This document shows, one piece after another, positions 34,226 to 43,986 of a stretch of 64,000 nt of DNA. The notes under the pieces are model-generated. The model ran no database searches and had not been told where the DNA came from. It saw only the letters and a list, made by a program, of their open reading frames with translations. Positions within the stretch are counted from its first letter, which is position 1, and each line of letters opens with the position of its first letter. A program made the position numbers and the translations under genes. This stretch comes from MED-G105 sp038522945 (lineage in GTDB: Bacteria; Pseudomonadota; Alphaproteobacteria; Caulobacterales; Parvularculaceae): contig JBCBJV010000002.1 of the NCBI GenBank assembly GCA_038522945.1, forward strand, positions 186,001-250,000, in the 5' to 3' direction.

Positions 34226-35575
34226 ATGGGGAGTCCGGTGACGCACGCTCACTCAAAAGATGTGGATAAGGACAGCTTGGCAGACGACGCGATTGGTGTC
34301 CGGGACGCAAGGGGCGCGCAAACTGTCACCGATCAATTGCCAAGTGGGCGCTGGCCGTCAATGGATGGCACCGTGCCGTTGCTTGATGAAGAAGAGACCC
34401 CGTCCAGTCAGGTTTGCTCCGAAAACTATCCGCTCCCTAATTACGACCCGCTCGTTGTGCGCGCCGAAATCGAAAGCCATGCCAAGTACGCCGCGATCAG
34501 GTACATCGCCGAGCCGCTTGCGAAGGTTCGTGAGGAGTTTGACGACTACGCTTCGTCGCTGGCTCATACCAGCTGGCTCCTCTGTGTGCTGATGTTATTT
34601 CTGATTTTTGTCAATCTCGATCAGGATGTAAAGACCTGGTATGAAGGCGCACTTGTGCCATTTGTACAAGCCAAACTAACACTGGATAAATCCGTAGACG
34701 GTTATTGGCGCGTCCAAGGCATGATCTCAGGATTTGTCTTGTTTGTCGCCGCGGCGCGAATCGCCTGGTCCTGGTACCAATACAATGTGAAGAAAGACAC
34801 GATCCTGAGTGAGGCGAAACGGGACTTGGCGCTTCACGGTGGCAGCTTGCAGAGCCAGCTGCGCATTTTATCTGAACGCGTGTCAGGGGTGACATCTTCA
34901 GCTGGTCGCGATGCGGTGCGGGCGCTTTTGGAGAAGTGGCGTGAGGGCGAGGCGTTTCTTGTTGCCGGGTCCGATGAAACCGAACAGTTCTGTCGTCAGC
35001 TCACCATGAAGCTTGCCGATCGGACAAACTTTTCCGTCATCCTCTTTATTTTTTGGACTGCCTTGTCCGCGAGTTTGATTATGTTCGCCGTGGATGATCT
35101 GCCGACGGCCCCGTTAAAGGAAATCGCTGTCGTTTTGTTTGCGTTGTTTCTGACCAATGTGGTGCGCAACGGGCTTTATTTGAACGAGAAAGCAAAAGAG
35201 TTAAGCGCCAACCTCATCGCCTCGGCCGATGCAATCGGCAGCGATGGTACGCACCTCGATTTGCTGGGGTTGGCGGAGCGGCGCCGTGAAATACTGTGTG
35301 CTGATCCTTCGGCCTATATTATCGCGGCCCACGAGCATTTGATTTCGCACCACGAAGCAATTCTTGAGCAGGACCGGAATTTGTCTGCCGACCCTACAAA
35401 TCCCACCAATCTCGCGACCCCTAACGGTGCGATTTGGTCCGATGTGAATGCAGTAACTGGGCAAATGGACACTGGCGAGGCATTTCCCGGAAAGGCACAC
35501 CCCGGCACGGCTGCTAACACTGCCAAGATCGCAAGAGACCTGGGCTTTTCTCTGGAGAATCGTGCCCTTCGATAA
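34226..35575 (+). CDS. Four-helix membrane protein, unknown
   Basis: A 449-residue protein: about 100 charged N-terminal residues, membrane helices WLLCVLMLFLIFVNL and MISGFVLFVAAARIAWSWY, a soluble helical region (about 190-265) with many Glu/Arg, a second helix pair FSVILFIFWTALSASLIMF and IAVVLFALFLTNVVRNGLYL, and a soluble tail. This two-pairs layout recalls the protein at 13168-14421, but I see no clear sequence match. Family not recognised. Confidence 0.65.
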   Translation: MGSPVTHAHSKDVDKDSLADDAIGVRDARGAQTVTDQLPSGRWPSMDGTVPLLDEEETPSSQVCSENYPLPNYDPLVVRAEIESHAKYAAIRYIAEPLAKVREEFDDYASSLAHTSWLLCVLMLFLIFVNLDQDVKTWYEGALVPFVQAKLTLDKSVDGYWRVQGMISGFVLFVAAARIAWSWYQYNVKKDTILSEAKRDLALHGGSLQSQLRILSERVSGVTSSAGRDAVRALLEKWREGEAFLVAGSDETEQFCRQLTMKLADRTNFSVILFIFWTALSASLIMFAVDDLPTAPLKEIAVVLFALFLTNVVRNGLYLNEKAKELSANLIASADAIGSDGTHLDLLGLAERRREILCADPSAYIIAAHEHLISHHEAILEQDRNLSADPTNPTNLATPNGAIWSDVNAVTGQMDTGEAFPGKAHPGTAANTAKIARDLGFSLENRALR

Positions 35576-35639
35576 ACAGGATTGCCGCGCGGTGACTTGG
35601 CGGCCCAGGGTCCACTCCTGATTGCCCTCTTTCTTCCGT

Positions 35640-35849
35640 TCAGTCTTTAGGGAATGATGACCGCGACCCGTTTGGCAGGATCGCCGCAAGGGCGAGCCCG
35701 GCAAGGATCAGAAAGACGCCGAACACAAACACCGGCTGAATTGCCTCCACATCGATCCCAACCTTTGTTGAAAGACCCGGGGACAAATTGATCAAGAGTG
35801 CCGAAAGGCAGCAAACGATCCCTGTCCATGTTAGTTTGCTCGATAGCAT
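35640..35849 (-). CDS. Small membrane protein, 69 residues, unknown
   Basis: Two hydrophobic stretches (WTGIVCCLSALLINL and PVFVFGVFLILAGLALAAIL) and a short basic tail. GGGAGATG lies upstream of the ATG at 35849. The hydrophobic pattern and ribosome site support a real small gene; no family is recognised. Confidence 0.5.
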   Translation of the reverse strand: MLSSKLTWTGIVCCLSALLINLSPGLSTKVGIDVEAIQPVFVFGVFLILAGLALAAILPNGSRSSFPKD

Positions 35850-36071
35850 TGGTCATCTCCCGCTTGCGCCATGGAAAGCGCCGTACCCGTCTCAGTTTCA
35901 AGTGATCATGGACATGAAATGCGGCGTTGGTCGGGACCCTCTAAGCCAAAAGCAAGGCCTCTCGCAGGTGAATTCATGACCGCATGAGCCGCTTCTTTGG
36001 TGGCTTGCGCGAATGGCGACCCCCGCCAAGGTTGGCTGGCCATTGCCTCAGATTTGGCCCATATCACTCTG

Positions 36072-36890
36072 ATGACAGGGCGCGTTCTCATTATTGCCGG
36101 CTCGGACCCGTCAGGCGGGGCAGGCATCCAGGCCGACATTAAGGCGGTCACCGCTCTTGGCGGATATGCGATGACGGCAATCACGGCGCTAACCGTGCAA
36201 AACACGACCGGCGTCCAAGGGGTAATGGCGCTGCCGCCGGACTTCATCCGCCATCAAATCGACGCGGTCCTGAGTGATGTTGGCGCCGACGTCATCAAGA
36301 TCGGTATGCTCGGCAATCGTGAGATCGCCGAAGCGGTAGCAGATGCAATCGATCTGCTCACAGACGAAATACAAGTGATCGTCGACCCGGTGCTGGTAGC
36401 AACGAGCGGCAACACGCTTTCCGATGATGGCGTGAAGCCAGTTCTGCTCGACCGGTTGATGCCACGCGCTGCGCTCTCCACTCCCAACGTGGATGAAGCG
36501 ACTGCGCTGACAGGTGAAGCCATATCGTGCACAGATGACTTGCGCCGTGCTGGCGAGATCCTTTTTGCCATGACCAAAGCCCCTGTTTTACTCAAAGGCG
36601 GACACTTAAGCGGCGATAGCGTTGAAGACATCTTGCTGACGAGCGATGGCGCAACCTCTTTTTCGCACGCCCGGATCGAAACCACATCAACCCATGGGAC
36701 CGGTTGCACCCTTGCCAGCGCTATTGCAGCCGGGCTCGGACAGGGGGCCACGCTCGGGCAGGCGATCAAACGGGCGCGGGCATTTCTGTTGGAGGCGATT
36801 CGCACCGCACCGGGCTTTGGCGCAGGCCACGGCCCGGTCAACCATGGCCACACGGTTCAGTCCCGCTGGCAGCGTTTTGAGGATTTCTAG
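36072..36890 (+). CDS. thiD: HMP/HMP-phosphate kinase ThiD
   Basis: About 272 residues of ribokinase fold. It phosphorylates hydroxymethylpyrimidine twice in thiamine synthesis. Signatures: LIIAGSDPSGGAGIQADIKAV, a mid-domain VDPVLVATSG, TPNVDEATALTG and the anion-hole THGTGCTLASAIAAGL with the catalytic Asp replaced by the Cys of GTGC as usual in ThiD. The start at 36072 gives the normal length; upstream in-frame sequence to 35997 lacks similarity. Confidence 0.93.
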   Translation: MTGRVLIIAGSDPSGGAGIQADIKAVTALGGYAMTAITALTVQNTTGVQGVMALPPDFIRHQIDAVLSDVGADVIKIGMLGNREIAEAVADAIDLLTDEIQVIVDPVLVATSGNTLSDDGVKPVLLDRLMPRAALSTPNVDEATALTGEAISCTDDLRRAGEILFAMTKAPVLLKGGHLSGDSVEDILLTSDGATSFSHARIETTSTHGTGCTLASAIAAGLGQGATLGQAIKRARAFLLEAIRTAPGFGAGHGPVNHGHTVQSRWQRFEDF

Positions 36891-36956
36891 GCTGTTGGCC
36901 GTTGCCAGCAATGGTTATGTCTTGCGCTTACTCTGCAAGCCCAAGGAGCCCTGCCC

Positions 36957-37859
36957 ATGTCCCCCTTGCCCTATGAAATCTGGGATGTCTTTACCGAAAC
37001 AAAGTTCGCAGGCAATCCTCTTGCGGTAGTCCATGGGGCCGATCGTCTGTCAACAGATGAAATGCAGTCGATCACTCGTGAGTTTAATCTCTCTGAGACT
37101 AGCTTTGTGTTGACACCGGAAGATCAAAGCCACGAGGCACGGGTCAGGATTTTCACTCCCGGCTATGAGATGCCCTATGCGGGTCATCCAACCGTGGGGA
37201 CCTCCCTTGCCCTGGCGGCAAAGCGAAATCTTTCCGGTTCATTCATCCTGGGACTGAATGCCGGTGCATTCGAAATCGAATTGGAAGGTGGAGAGGAGGG
37301 CGAAGGGGCTGCCCGGACCGCGACGTTCACGAACCCGAACCTGCCGAAGGAAACCGGTCTCGCCCCTTCCGTTGAAGCGATTGAAACGGCGCTGAGCTTA
37401 CCGCGAGGGCGAATCTCAGATGGTGATCACCGTCCACGATGTGTTGGCGCCGGTGTGGACTTTGTCTATGCCCGCGCTTCACTTGATGATGTTCGGGCCG
37501 CCCGTCTCAACAGTGTCGGGTTTGAAGCACTTAATCTCGACGAGATTGTTGGCGTATTGCTCTATGCGGAAGGAGGCGATACGCCGGGGGCAGACTATCA
37601 CGTGCGGATGTTTGCGCCCAATGCAGGCGTGCCGGAAGATCCGGCGACCGGATCTGCTTCGGCGGCGTTGCCAGGTCAGATTGCTCTTGCTGGTGGTGTG
37701 GCAGACGGAAACCATAGTTGGACGGTCGAACAGGGTTTTGAGATGGGTCGACCCAGTATCATCAAAGTCAAAATTGAGGCGGCGGCGGGCCAAGTCACTA
37801 AAGTGCAGGTCGGCGGCTCGGCGGTGAAGGTCGCCGAAGGGACCTTGGATCTTTCATAA
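36957..37859 (+). CDS. PhzF-family isomerase-like protein
   Basis: A 300-residue protein with the two-lobed PhzF/diaminopimelate-epimerase-like fold: DVFTETKFAGNPLAVV at the start, LSETSFVLTPED, YEMPYAGHPTVGTS in the first lobe, and MFAPNAGVPEDPATGSASAALPG in the second. The Glu of the N-terminal lobe (NLSETSF) is the expected catalytic acid. Members isomerise or epimerise small metabolites; the substrate is not evident. It follows thiD by 66 bp. Confidence 0.85.
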   Translation: MSPLPYEIWDVFTETKFAGNPLAVVHGADRLSTDEMQSITREFNLSETSFVLTPEDQSHEARVRIFTPGYEMPYAGHPTVGTSLALAAKRNLSGSFILGLNAGAFEIELEGGEEGEGAARTATFTNPNLPKETGLAPSVEAIETALSLPRGRISDGDHRPRCVGAGVDFVYARASLDDVRAARLNSVGFEALNLDEIVGVLLYAEGGDTPGADYHVRMFAPNAGVPEDPATGSASAALPGQIALAGGVADGNHSWTVEQGFEMGRPSIIKVKIEAAAGQVTKVQVGGSAVKVAEGTLDLS

Positions 37860-37862
37860 GGA

Positions 37863-38873
37863 TTACTGTTTTGCTGCCATAGGCGCGATCTCTCCCGCGG
37901 TGCCATCCCCGGTCTCCAACGCGGGTAGCTTGGTCTTGCGCTGAGAGATGAAGACGCCGAGCAGGATAACGCTGAGGGCAACAAAGACTTGCGGTGCAAG
38001 CCTTTCGCCGAAAGCCATCGCCCCCAGCACCACAGCCCAAATTGGCGTCAGATAGTTAGCGAGCGCCATAAATCCCGCACCAGCTCTTTTGATCAGAATG
38101 ATGATGAGGAAAGCCCCGAGGCCCGTCGGGAATATGCCGAGACCAATGACGCCGAGCACCGATCGCCAAGAGTACGCGTAGGCATCAAACTCGGCCAGCA
38201 TTAGGGCAGGGGTCGCACAGATTGCTGCGCAAAGAAGCAGTCCAGCGGAAAAGACCCGTGGACGGATGGTCGGTGCCCGTCTGGAGATCACGGCAGAGAC
38301 TGCATACAGAAATGTGGCCAGCAAAATCGCAGCCTGGGCGAGGAGCGATGTGCCGGCTGCGCCAGAGACGACCTCAGGCCCCATGAGGATCAGTACGCCG
38401 ATAAACCCCATAATGAAGCCAATGAGCTTTCGACCTGTCAGCGCTTCCCCTGCGAAGAGAAAAGCCAAGAACAGCGTCCAGATGGGCATAAAAGCCATAT
38501 AGACCCCCGCGAGCCCGCTCTCCACATATTGCTGCGCCCACGGAAAAATCAGGAAAGGGATCGTATTGCCGATAATGCCGACAGCCATCATCCAGACCCA
38601 TGCCGTATGAAGGCGAGGGCCATTTTGCGTTCTCACTAGAAAAGGTGGGAAACGACGCCCCTTCATCCGCATCAGAAAATACAAAATTCCTGCTCCGACC
38701 CACAGACGACCAACGCCGACAATCGCTGGCGGGATTGTCTCAACGGCAAGGCGGATCATGGAAAACGATGAGCCACCGATGATAATAATCAGCCCAAGGA
38801 GCAGCCAATCATACGATGTGGGCTCGCCGGTAGGGGCGGACGTTGGCGACGGCGTTTTCAAAGGGCTCCCCAA
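37863..38873 (-). CDS. EamA/DMT-family transporter
   Basis: A 336-residue protein with about ten membrane helices in two EamA repeats (LLLGLIIIIGGSSFSMIRLAVETIPP at the N-terminus and VISRRAPTIRPRVFSAGLLLCAAI in the second half, ending ALSVILLGVFISQRK). Likely an inner-membrane exporter of metabolites; the substrate cannot be predicted. It converges on the PhzF-like gene with 3 bp between. Confidence 0.88.
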   Translation of the reverse strand: MGSPLKTPSPTSAPTGEPTSYDWLLLGLIIIIGGSSFSMIRLAVETIPPAIVGVGRLWVGAGILYFLMRMKGRRFPPFLVRTQNGPRLHTAWVWMMAVGIIGNTIPFLIFPWAQQYVESGLAGVYMAFMPIWTLFLAFLFAGEALTGRKLIGFIMGFIGVLILMGPEVVSGAAGTSLLAQAAILLATFLYAVSAVISRRAPTIRPRVFSAGLLLCAAICATPALMLAEFDAYAYSWRSVLGVIGLGIFPTGLGAFLIIILIKRAGAGFMALANYLTPIWAVVLGAMAFGERLAPQVFVALSVILLGVFISQRKTKLPALETGDGTAGEIAPMAAKQ

Positions 38874-39058
38874 TTCAGATGGATGTAACGCTGTCTACGA
38901 CTTGGCGATGGGTTAAGGCCACCCGGTGTTTGCGTTGCGCCACTCGTTTGGCAGGTCACGCAGTGCCATGGGCGATTGTGCTCAAAAAGCATTTTGTTGC
39001 AATGCAGAAAAATTAGTTGACCGGTAAGGGGATCAGCGTAAAGGTCATCTTGGGCCAC

Positions 39059-39104
39059 GCCTCCCCAACGGGGCGCGACCTATCTGGAAGGATAGGAGTT
39101 AAAC
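39059..39104 (+). promoter_or_regulatory. serC-motif-like leader RNA
   Basis: Just before serC two hairpins can form: CCCC-AAC-GGGG, and CTATC-TGGAAG-GATAG, the second holding the AAGGATAGGAG ribosome site partly in its stem. Hairpins sequestering the serC ribosome site at the head of serC-serA operons are the known serC RNA motif of alphaproteobacteria, whose ligand is not established. Assignment rests on position and structure by eye. Confidence 0.5.
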
Positions 39105-40262
39105 ATGCCAGATCTACCTTCGACGCGCCCTGCGCGTCCTCATTTTTCATCCGGGCCTTGTGCCAAGCGTCCTGGATGGCGCCCTGAAAATCTCGATACC
39201 CAAACTTTGGGCCGATCCCACCGGTCGTCCATTGGGAAGGCGCGATTGCGTGAAGCAATCGACCGGACCCGCGCGGTCCTTGAAGTCCCCGACGATTATC
39301 ACATCGGTATTGTCCCCGCGTCCGATACGGGCGCAGTGGAAATGGCCATGTGGTCATTACTCGGCGAGCGCACCGTTGACCTGCTCGCCTGGGAAAGTTT
39401 CGGCGAAGGCTGGGTCACCGACGCGGTCAAGCAGTTGAAGATCGAGCACCGCACCTTCCGGGCCGATTATGGTGAGTTGCCGGATCTCGCGGAGGTCAAC
39501 TCTGACCACGATATCGTCTTCACCTGGAACGGCACCACGTCAGGGGTCCGGGTGCCAAACGCCGACTGGATCGCGGCTGACCGGAAAGGCCTGACCATTT
39601 GCGATGCCACGTCAGCGGCTTTTGCCCAACGGCTCGACTGGCCGAAACTCGATGTGGTGACATTCTCATTCCAGAAAGTGCTCGGCGGTGAAGCTGCACA
39701 CGGGGTCCTGATCCTCGGGCCTCGCGCGGTTGCGCGCCTCGAACAGTACACGCCGCCGTGGCCCCTGCCGAAGATTTTCCGCCTCACCAAAGGTGGCAAT
39801 CTGAATGAGGGAATCTTCCAAGGCGCGACCATCAATACGCCCTCCATGCTGGTCATCGAAGACTATATTGACGCCTTGAAATGGAGCGTCACCGTTGGCG
39901 GCTTGCCAGCGCTGATTAATCGGGCCGACGCGAGCCTTGAGGCTCTTGAGCGATGGGTGAAAGAAACGCCGTGGATTGATTTCCTGGCAGAAGACAAGAC
40001 CGTGCGGTCAAATACATCCGTATGCCTCAAAATTGTTGACCCCGATTTCAACACTCTTGAAGAAAAAGACCAGCGCGCGTTCGTCAAGCAGATGGAAGCG
40101 CTTCTTGCCCAAGAAGAAGCTGCATTCGATGTGGGCGGCTACCGCGATGCACCGCCAGGTCTTCGGATCTGGTGCGGGGCGACCGTAGAGACCAGTGACG
40201 TGGAAGCACTTTGTCCCTGGCTCGATTGGGCTTTTGCAGAGGCGAATGCCTCCCACCTTTGA
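39105..40262 (+). CDS. serC: Phosphoserine aminotransferase
   Basis: A 385-residue PLP enzyme of the longer alphaproteobacterial SerC type, converting 3-phosphohydroxypyruvate to phosphoserine and also serving pyridoxal phosphate synthesis. Motifs: RPHFSSGPCAKRPGW, LGRSHRSSIGK, VPASDTGAVEMAMW, and the PLP-lysine in VVTFSFQKVLGGEAAHG. AAGGATAGGAG precedes the ATG, inside a hairpin. serA follows after 113 bp. Confidence 0.93.
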   Translation: MPDLPSTRPARPHFSSGPCAKRPGWRPENLDTQTLGRSHRSSIGKARLREAIDRTRAVLEVPDDYHIGIVPASDTGAVEMAMWSLLGERTVDLLAWESFGEGWVTDAVKQLKIEHRTFRADYGELPDLAEVNSDHDIVFTWNGTTSGVRVPNADWIAADRKGLTICDATSAAFAQRLDWPKLDVVTFSFQKVLGGEAAHGVLILGPRAVARLEQYTPPWPLPKIFRLTKGGNLNEGIFQGATINTPSMLVIEDYIDALKWSVTVGGLPALINRADASLEALERWVKETPWIDFLAEDKTVRSNTSVCLKIVDPDFNTLEEKDQRAFVKQMEALLAQEEAAFDVGGYRDAPPGLRIWCGATVETSDVEALCPWLDWAFAEANASHL

Positions 40263-40375
40263 TTGCTGGCTTATTTGGTCTTTGAGATCATCCGCCTTCG
40301 CGGAGACGAACTTGAAAAGTTTATCTCCGCATCAAGCTGAAAACACTCAACTCAATTCAACACTGGAGATAATCC

Positions 40376-41956
40376 GTGCCAAAAGTACTTATATCTGACG
40401 CATTGAGCGAAACCGCCGTCAAAATCCTGGAAGGGCGAGGCGTGAGCGTCGCCTATGAACCGCATCTCGGCAAAGACCCGGAAAAATTGGCCAAAGTCAT
40501 TGGCGAGTTCGACGGCTTGGCAGTGCGCTCTGCAACCAAAGCGACCTCTGATCTGATCGCCGAAGCGCAAAATCTGAAAGTCATTGGCCGCGCCGGGATC
40601 GGCGTGGACAATATCGATATCCCGGCGGCGACGGCTGCAGGGGTTGTCGTCATGAACACGCCCTTTGGCAATGCCATCACGACCGCTGAACACGCGATTG
40701 CCATGATGTTCTCCCTGGCACGAAGAATTCCGCAGGCGAACCAATCGACCCATGAGGGCAAATGGGAAAAGTCCAAATTCATGGGGACCGAACTCTTTGG
40801 GAAGACGCTCGGGATTATCGGATGTGGCAATATCGGGGCAAATGTGGCCGAGCGGGCCAACGGTCTTAAGATGCGGGCGATTGCCTATGATCCGTTCCTA
40901 TCGGATCAGCGTGCCGTTGAGCTTGGTGTTGAGAAAGTCGAACTCGACGAGCTCCTTCAACGGGCTGAGATCATCACCCTCCACACGCCGTTGACGGATC
41001 AAACCAAAAACATCCTTTCGGGAAAAGCGCTTGCCAAGACCCGGCCAGGTGTGATGGTGATCAACTGTGCCCGTGGCGGTCTGGTTGATGAAGATGCACT
41101 CAAATCAGCCCTCGACAACGGGCATGTGGCGGGCGCAGCGCTCGACGTTTTCGCGGTGGAGCCAGCGAAAGAGCACCCATTGTTCGGGCACGAACGGGTG
41201 GTAGCAACGCCGCACCTCGGCGCGTCCACCAAAGAAGCTCAGGAAAATGTCGCTATCCAGGTGGCGGAACAAATGGGTGATTATCTAGTCCGGGGCGCTG
41301 TCACGAATGCGCTGAACATGCCATCGATTTCCGCGGAGGAAGCCCCCCGCATCAAGCCGTTCATTTCGCTCGCCGAAAAGCTCGGTGCCTTCGCCGGTCA
41401 ATTGACCCAGAGCAGCATCAAGGCAATTGAGGTTGTTTATGCCGGGCACGTTGCAAAACTCAATACAAAGCCCTTGACAGCCGCTGCCGTTGCCGGGGTG
41501 TTGCGTCCTGCACTCGCTGGCGTCAACGTTGTCAACGCGCCGCTGGTCGCCAAGGAACGCGGGATCGCCATCGCGGAAACCTATCGCGATGAGGCGGGAA
41601 ACTTTGAGAATGTGATCCGTCTTCGGATTGTTACAGAGAACAATGATCGGACAGTCGCAGGTGCTATCTTCGGTGCGGTGCCCCGGATCGTTGAAATCAA
41701 TAGCGTTGAGATGGAAGCGAGTATCGCGCCCCACATGCTATTCGTGACGAATGAAGACAAGCCTGGCTTCATCGGATCCCTTGGCCAGACGCTCGGCGAG
41801 GCAGGCGTTAACATTGCTACGTTTAACCTTGGACGCTCCGCCCCGGGAGAAGATGCTATTGCCCTTCTGGCTGTTGACGAAGAAGTTCGAGATAACGTCC
41901 TTGAGAAAGTCCGTGCACTTACCTATGTCAATCAAGCCAAGGCACTGGAGTTCTAG
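40376..41956 (+). CDS. serA: D-3-phosphoglycerate dehydrogenase
   Basis: A 526-residue first enzyme of serine synthesis. It has the catalytic domain with GRAGIGVDNIDIPAATAAGVVVMNTP, the NAD motif GKTLGIIGCGNIGANVAERA, INCARGGLVDEDAL and the His of THLGAST-like PHLGASTKEAQ. An intervening ASB-like domain and a C-terminal ACT domain (HMLFVTNEDKPGFIGSLGQTLGEAGVNIATF) follow, which often gives serine control. The start is GTG after GGAGATAAT. A terminator follows at 41993. Confidence 0.96.
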   Translation: MPKVLISDALSETAVKILEGRGVSVAYEPHLGKDPEKLAKVIGEFDGLAVRSATKATSDLIAEAQNLKVIGRAGIGVDNIDIPAATAAGVVVMNTPFGNAITTAEHAIAMMFSLARRIPQANQSTHEGKWEKSKFMGTELFGKTLGIIGCGNIGANVAERANGLKMRAIAYDPFLSDQRAVELGVEKVELDELLQRAEIITLHTPLTDQTKNILSGKALAKTRPGVMVINCARGGLVDEDALKSALDNGHVAGAALDVFAVEPAKEHPLFGHERVVATPHLGASTKEAQENVAIQVAEQMGDYLVRGAVTNALNMPSISAEEAPRIKPFISLAEKLGAFAGQLTQSSIKAIEVVYAGHVAKLNTKPLTAAAVAGVLRPALAGVNVVNAPLVAKERGIAIAETYRDEAGNFENVIRLRIVTENNDRTVAGAIFGAVPRIVEINSVEMEASIAPHMLFVTNEDKPGFIGSLGQTLGEAGVNIATFNLGRSAPGEDAIALLAVDEEVRDNVLEKVRALTYVNQAKALEF

Positions 41957-41992
41957 GAGAATTTTTCTTCGAGATAACTCGAGTAAAAGCAA

Positions 41993-42018
41993 AAACGGGG
42001 CGCTAGGCGTCCCGTTTC
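41993..42018 (+). terminator. Terminator after serA
   Basis: AAACGGG and CCCGTTT pair around GCGCTAGGCGT, which itself can form a GCGC/GCG inner pair, followed by CTT. It stands between the ends of serA and the convergent haloperoxidase gene and could serve both. Confidence 0.7.
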
Positions 42019-42042
42019 TTGTTGTAGGTTACAGCCCTTGGC

Positions 42043-43851
42043 TTAGGCAAGCGCGATGCCGCCACCGCGGATGCGGATACGCTCACCGTTGAAGCGTGTG
42101 AGTGTAAAGCCGTCAAATTGCTCATTGTACGTCCGGCTATAGTCGGCAAGGATCGAAATCCCCACTTCTTCGCCGATGAAATTGCCGAGCCCGTCAGAGC
42201 GGTAGTGCATCCCGGCGCCATCCCGACCATGGGTGATGTTACACGCCAGCTTGTTGAGTTCCCCACCGACGGTTAGCGGCTCGCCAGTCCATGGAATGAG
42301 AACTGTACCGTCGTCGTTTGGCTGAACCGGGTCAGGGAAAACGAACGTGTCATCGAAGTATCCCTTTAAGATCGTCGCGGCCGCCGCGGCGAAAGTCGAA
42401 TGCCCGCCAGGATAGGCAGGGTGCGCCGGGCTGCCTTCCGGATAGCCCATGGGCAGAAGGCCGCGATCGTCCGCTGACGTGGCGGCTGCATTGATGCGTG
42501 CGAGGGCATCTGAGTTCAAGACATCCGGATGAAGATCATAAGTCGCCAGACCGCGCTGCTGAACATTCACTCGGCATGCATACGCCTCCGGGCGTACCCG
42601 TCGGTGCACTAACCATTTCTGGTACCATGCCGCCGTCAGGGCATGGCGCGGCCCCCGTGTCATCAGGGCAAGGGCGTCCGCAAGCCCGAAATTGACAAAC
42701 CCGTCCTGGGTGCCCGTGCCTTGGTAAGGGAATGTTGGATCATAGGCACCAAGCTCATTGAGGATCATGGCTGCATAGGTGCCCGACTGGATCGGGAGAT
42801 CCACATGAACGAATTCACCAAGTTGACGCAGAGAGTAAAGAAACGTCTTTGTGCTGTCGAATGTCACTGAAAATGTTGGCGGCGCGCCATTCTGGATCGC
42901 GAGATATTCATCAAAGCCTGTCATGAACTGGTTGACGGAGCCTTCCGCCACTCGCGGATATCGCTGGTCAAGTTCAAATGCCCCGAGGAAGAAAGGACGC
43001 ACAAGGAACTGGCTCATAAAGGGGCCGGTGGTGGCGCCAGGCAAGTCACCTCGAAAGAGTGATTGCGGTGTCACCTCCCCACCAATGCTGGCGAAAATAT
43101 CATTGCGGGAAAGGGCATTCAGATCAGCAACAGCGGCGGCGATCAATGGATCGGTATCGTAGCGGGTATACGGAATATCCCGGCACAGCGAATACCAATA
43201 GAGTTCGACCATCTCCGCAGCAGTTTCGGCGGAATTGAATGTCGGTGCCGCTGCCATGCGGCCGGCGTGGGCATCAAGGCCGCCCAGCTCAAATGAATAG
43301 GCCGCTTGCGGGCTCACAAGCCCAATGCGTCCCGCTAGGCTCGGATTGCCGACAATGATATTGTCAAAGTCCGCCGGGTTACCACTATCCAAAGCGTCCA
43401 GATAGCTCTGGTAACTGGCTGGTACCACCTCGCCGAGGGCATTGTGTTCCAGTGATTTGGAAAAGCTGCCGATAAAGTTCGGATACAGCGCTTCGTCACC
43501 ATTATTGAGCTGATTGAAGTTTGGCGTGGCGTTAAAGTTCGCATTCGCCGCTTCCATCCGTATCGCGAAGGCTTGGTCGGCGCGGGTGACTGACGAGACC
43601 CCGAAGACGTTCCCGGCATTGCCCGTTGGCAAAGGTGTCGGGTTCATCGATCCTGGGGTCGGGCCAGGGGAAGCGACAGCCGAGCCGTCGCTGCAACCAC
43701 TTAGGAGACCGCCGCCTACCAAGGCCGCGCCTGCGATGCCGTATTGAAGCATCGAGCGTCGACTCAGATCGTTTGGCGTACCCTCGTCGCCTATATCAAT
43801 CTGAAAAGTGCCTGTATCGGTTAGGTCGGAATCTTTGTGCCTTCTGTGCAT
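42043..43851 (-). CDS. Tat-exported vanadium-dependent haloperoxidase family protein
   Basis: A 602-residue protein. A twin-arginine signal (SRRSMLQYGIAGAALVGGGLL, about 30-50) ends in LSGC, so it may be a Tat-exported lipoprotein. The VHPO/PAP2 vanadate site is visible: K412...R420-P421 (KWLVHRRVRP), PGGHS 481-485, and R543/H549/D553 in HGRDGAGMHYRSD. Such enzymes oxidise halides with peroxide, or act as acid phosphatases; which applies is not settled by sequence. A second, His-containing substitution of the usual PSGH Ser by Gly is noted. No obvious operon partner. Confidence 0.88.
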   Translation of the reverse strand: MHRRHKDSDLTDTGTFQIDIGDEGTPNDLSRRSMLQYGIAGAALVGGGLLSGCSDGSAVASPGPTPGSMNPTPLPTGNAGNVFGVSSVTRADQAFAIRMEAANANFNATPNFNQLNNGDEALYPNFIGSFSKSLEHNALGEVVPASYQSYLDALDSGNPADFDNIIVGNPSLAGRIGLVSPQAAYSFELGGLDAHAGRMAAAPTFNSAETAAEMVELYWYSLCRDIPYTRYDTDPLIAAAVADLNALSRNDIFASIGGEVTPQSLFRGDLPGATTGPFMSQFLVRPFFLGAFELDQRYPRVAEGSVNQFMTGFDEYLAIQNGAPPTFSVTFDSTKTFLYSLRQLGEFVHVDLPIQSGTYAAMILNELGAYDPTFPYQGTGTQDGFVNFGLADALALMTRGPRHALTAAWYQKWLVHRRVRPEAYACRVNVQQRGLATYDLHPDVLNSDALARINAAATSADDRGLLPMGYPEGSPAHPAYPGGHSTFAAAAATILKGYFDDTFVFPDPVQPNDDGTVLIPWTGEPLTVGGELNKLACNITHGRDGAGMHYRSDGLGNFIGEEVGISILADYSRTYNEQFDGFTLTRFNGERIRIRGGGIALA

Positions 43852-43986
43852 TTACATCCCCCAATTCTACTCGGTCGGCTTGTCTCCCTAAGGATGCAAG
43901 TTTTCAACCGATAACGTGAATGTGATCGCTCTATGGCTAGGCCAAAGTGACAAAATTACAAGTAATAAATGCAAAAGACTGCAGAT

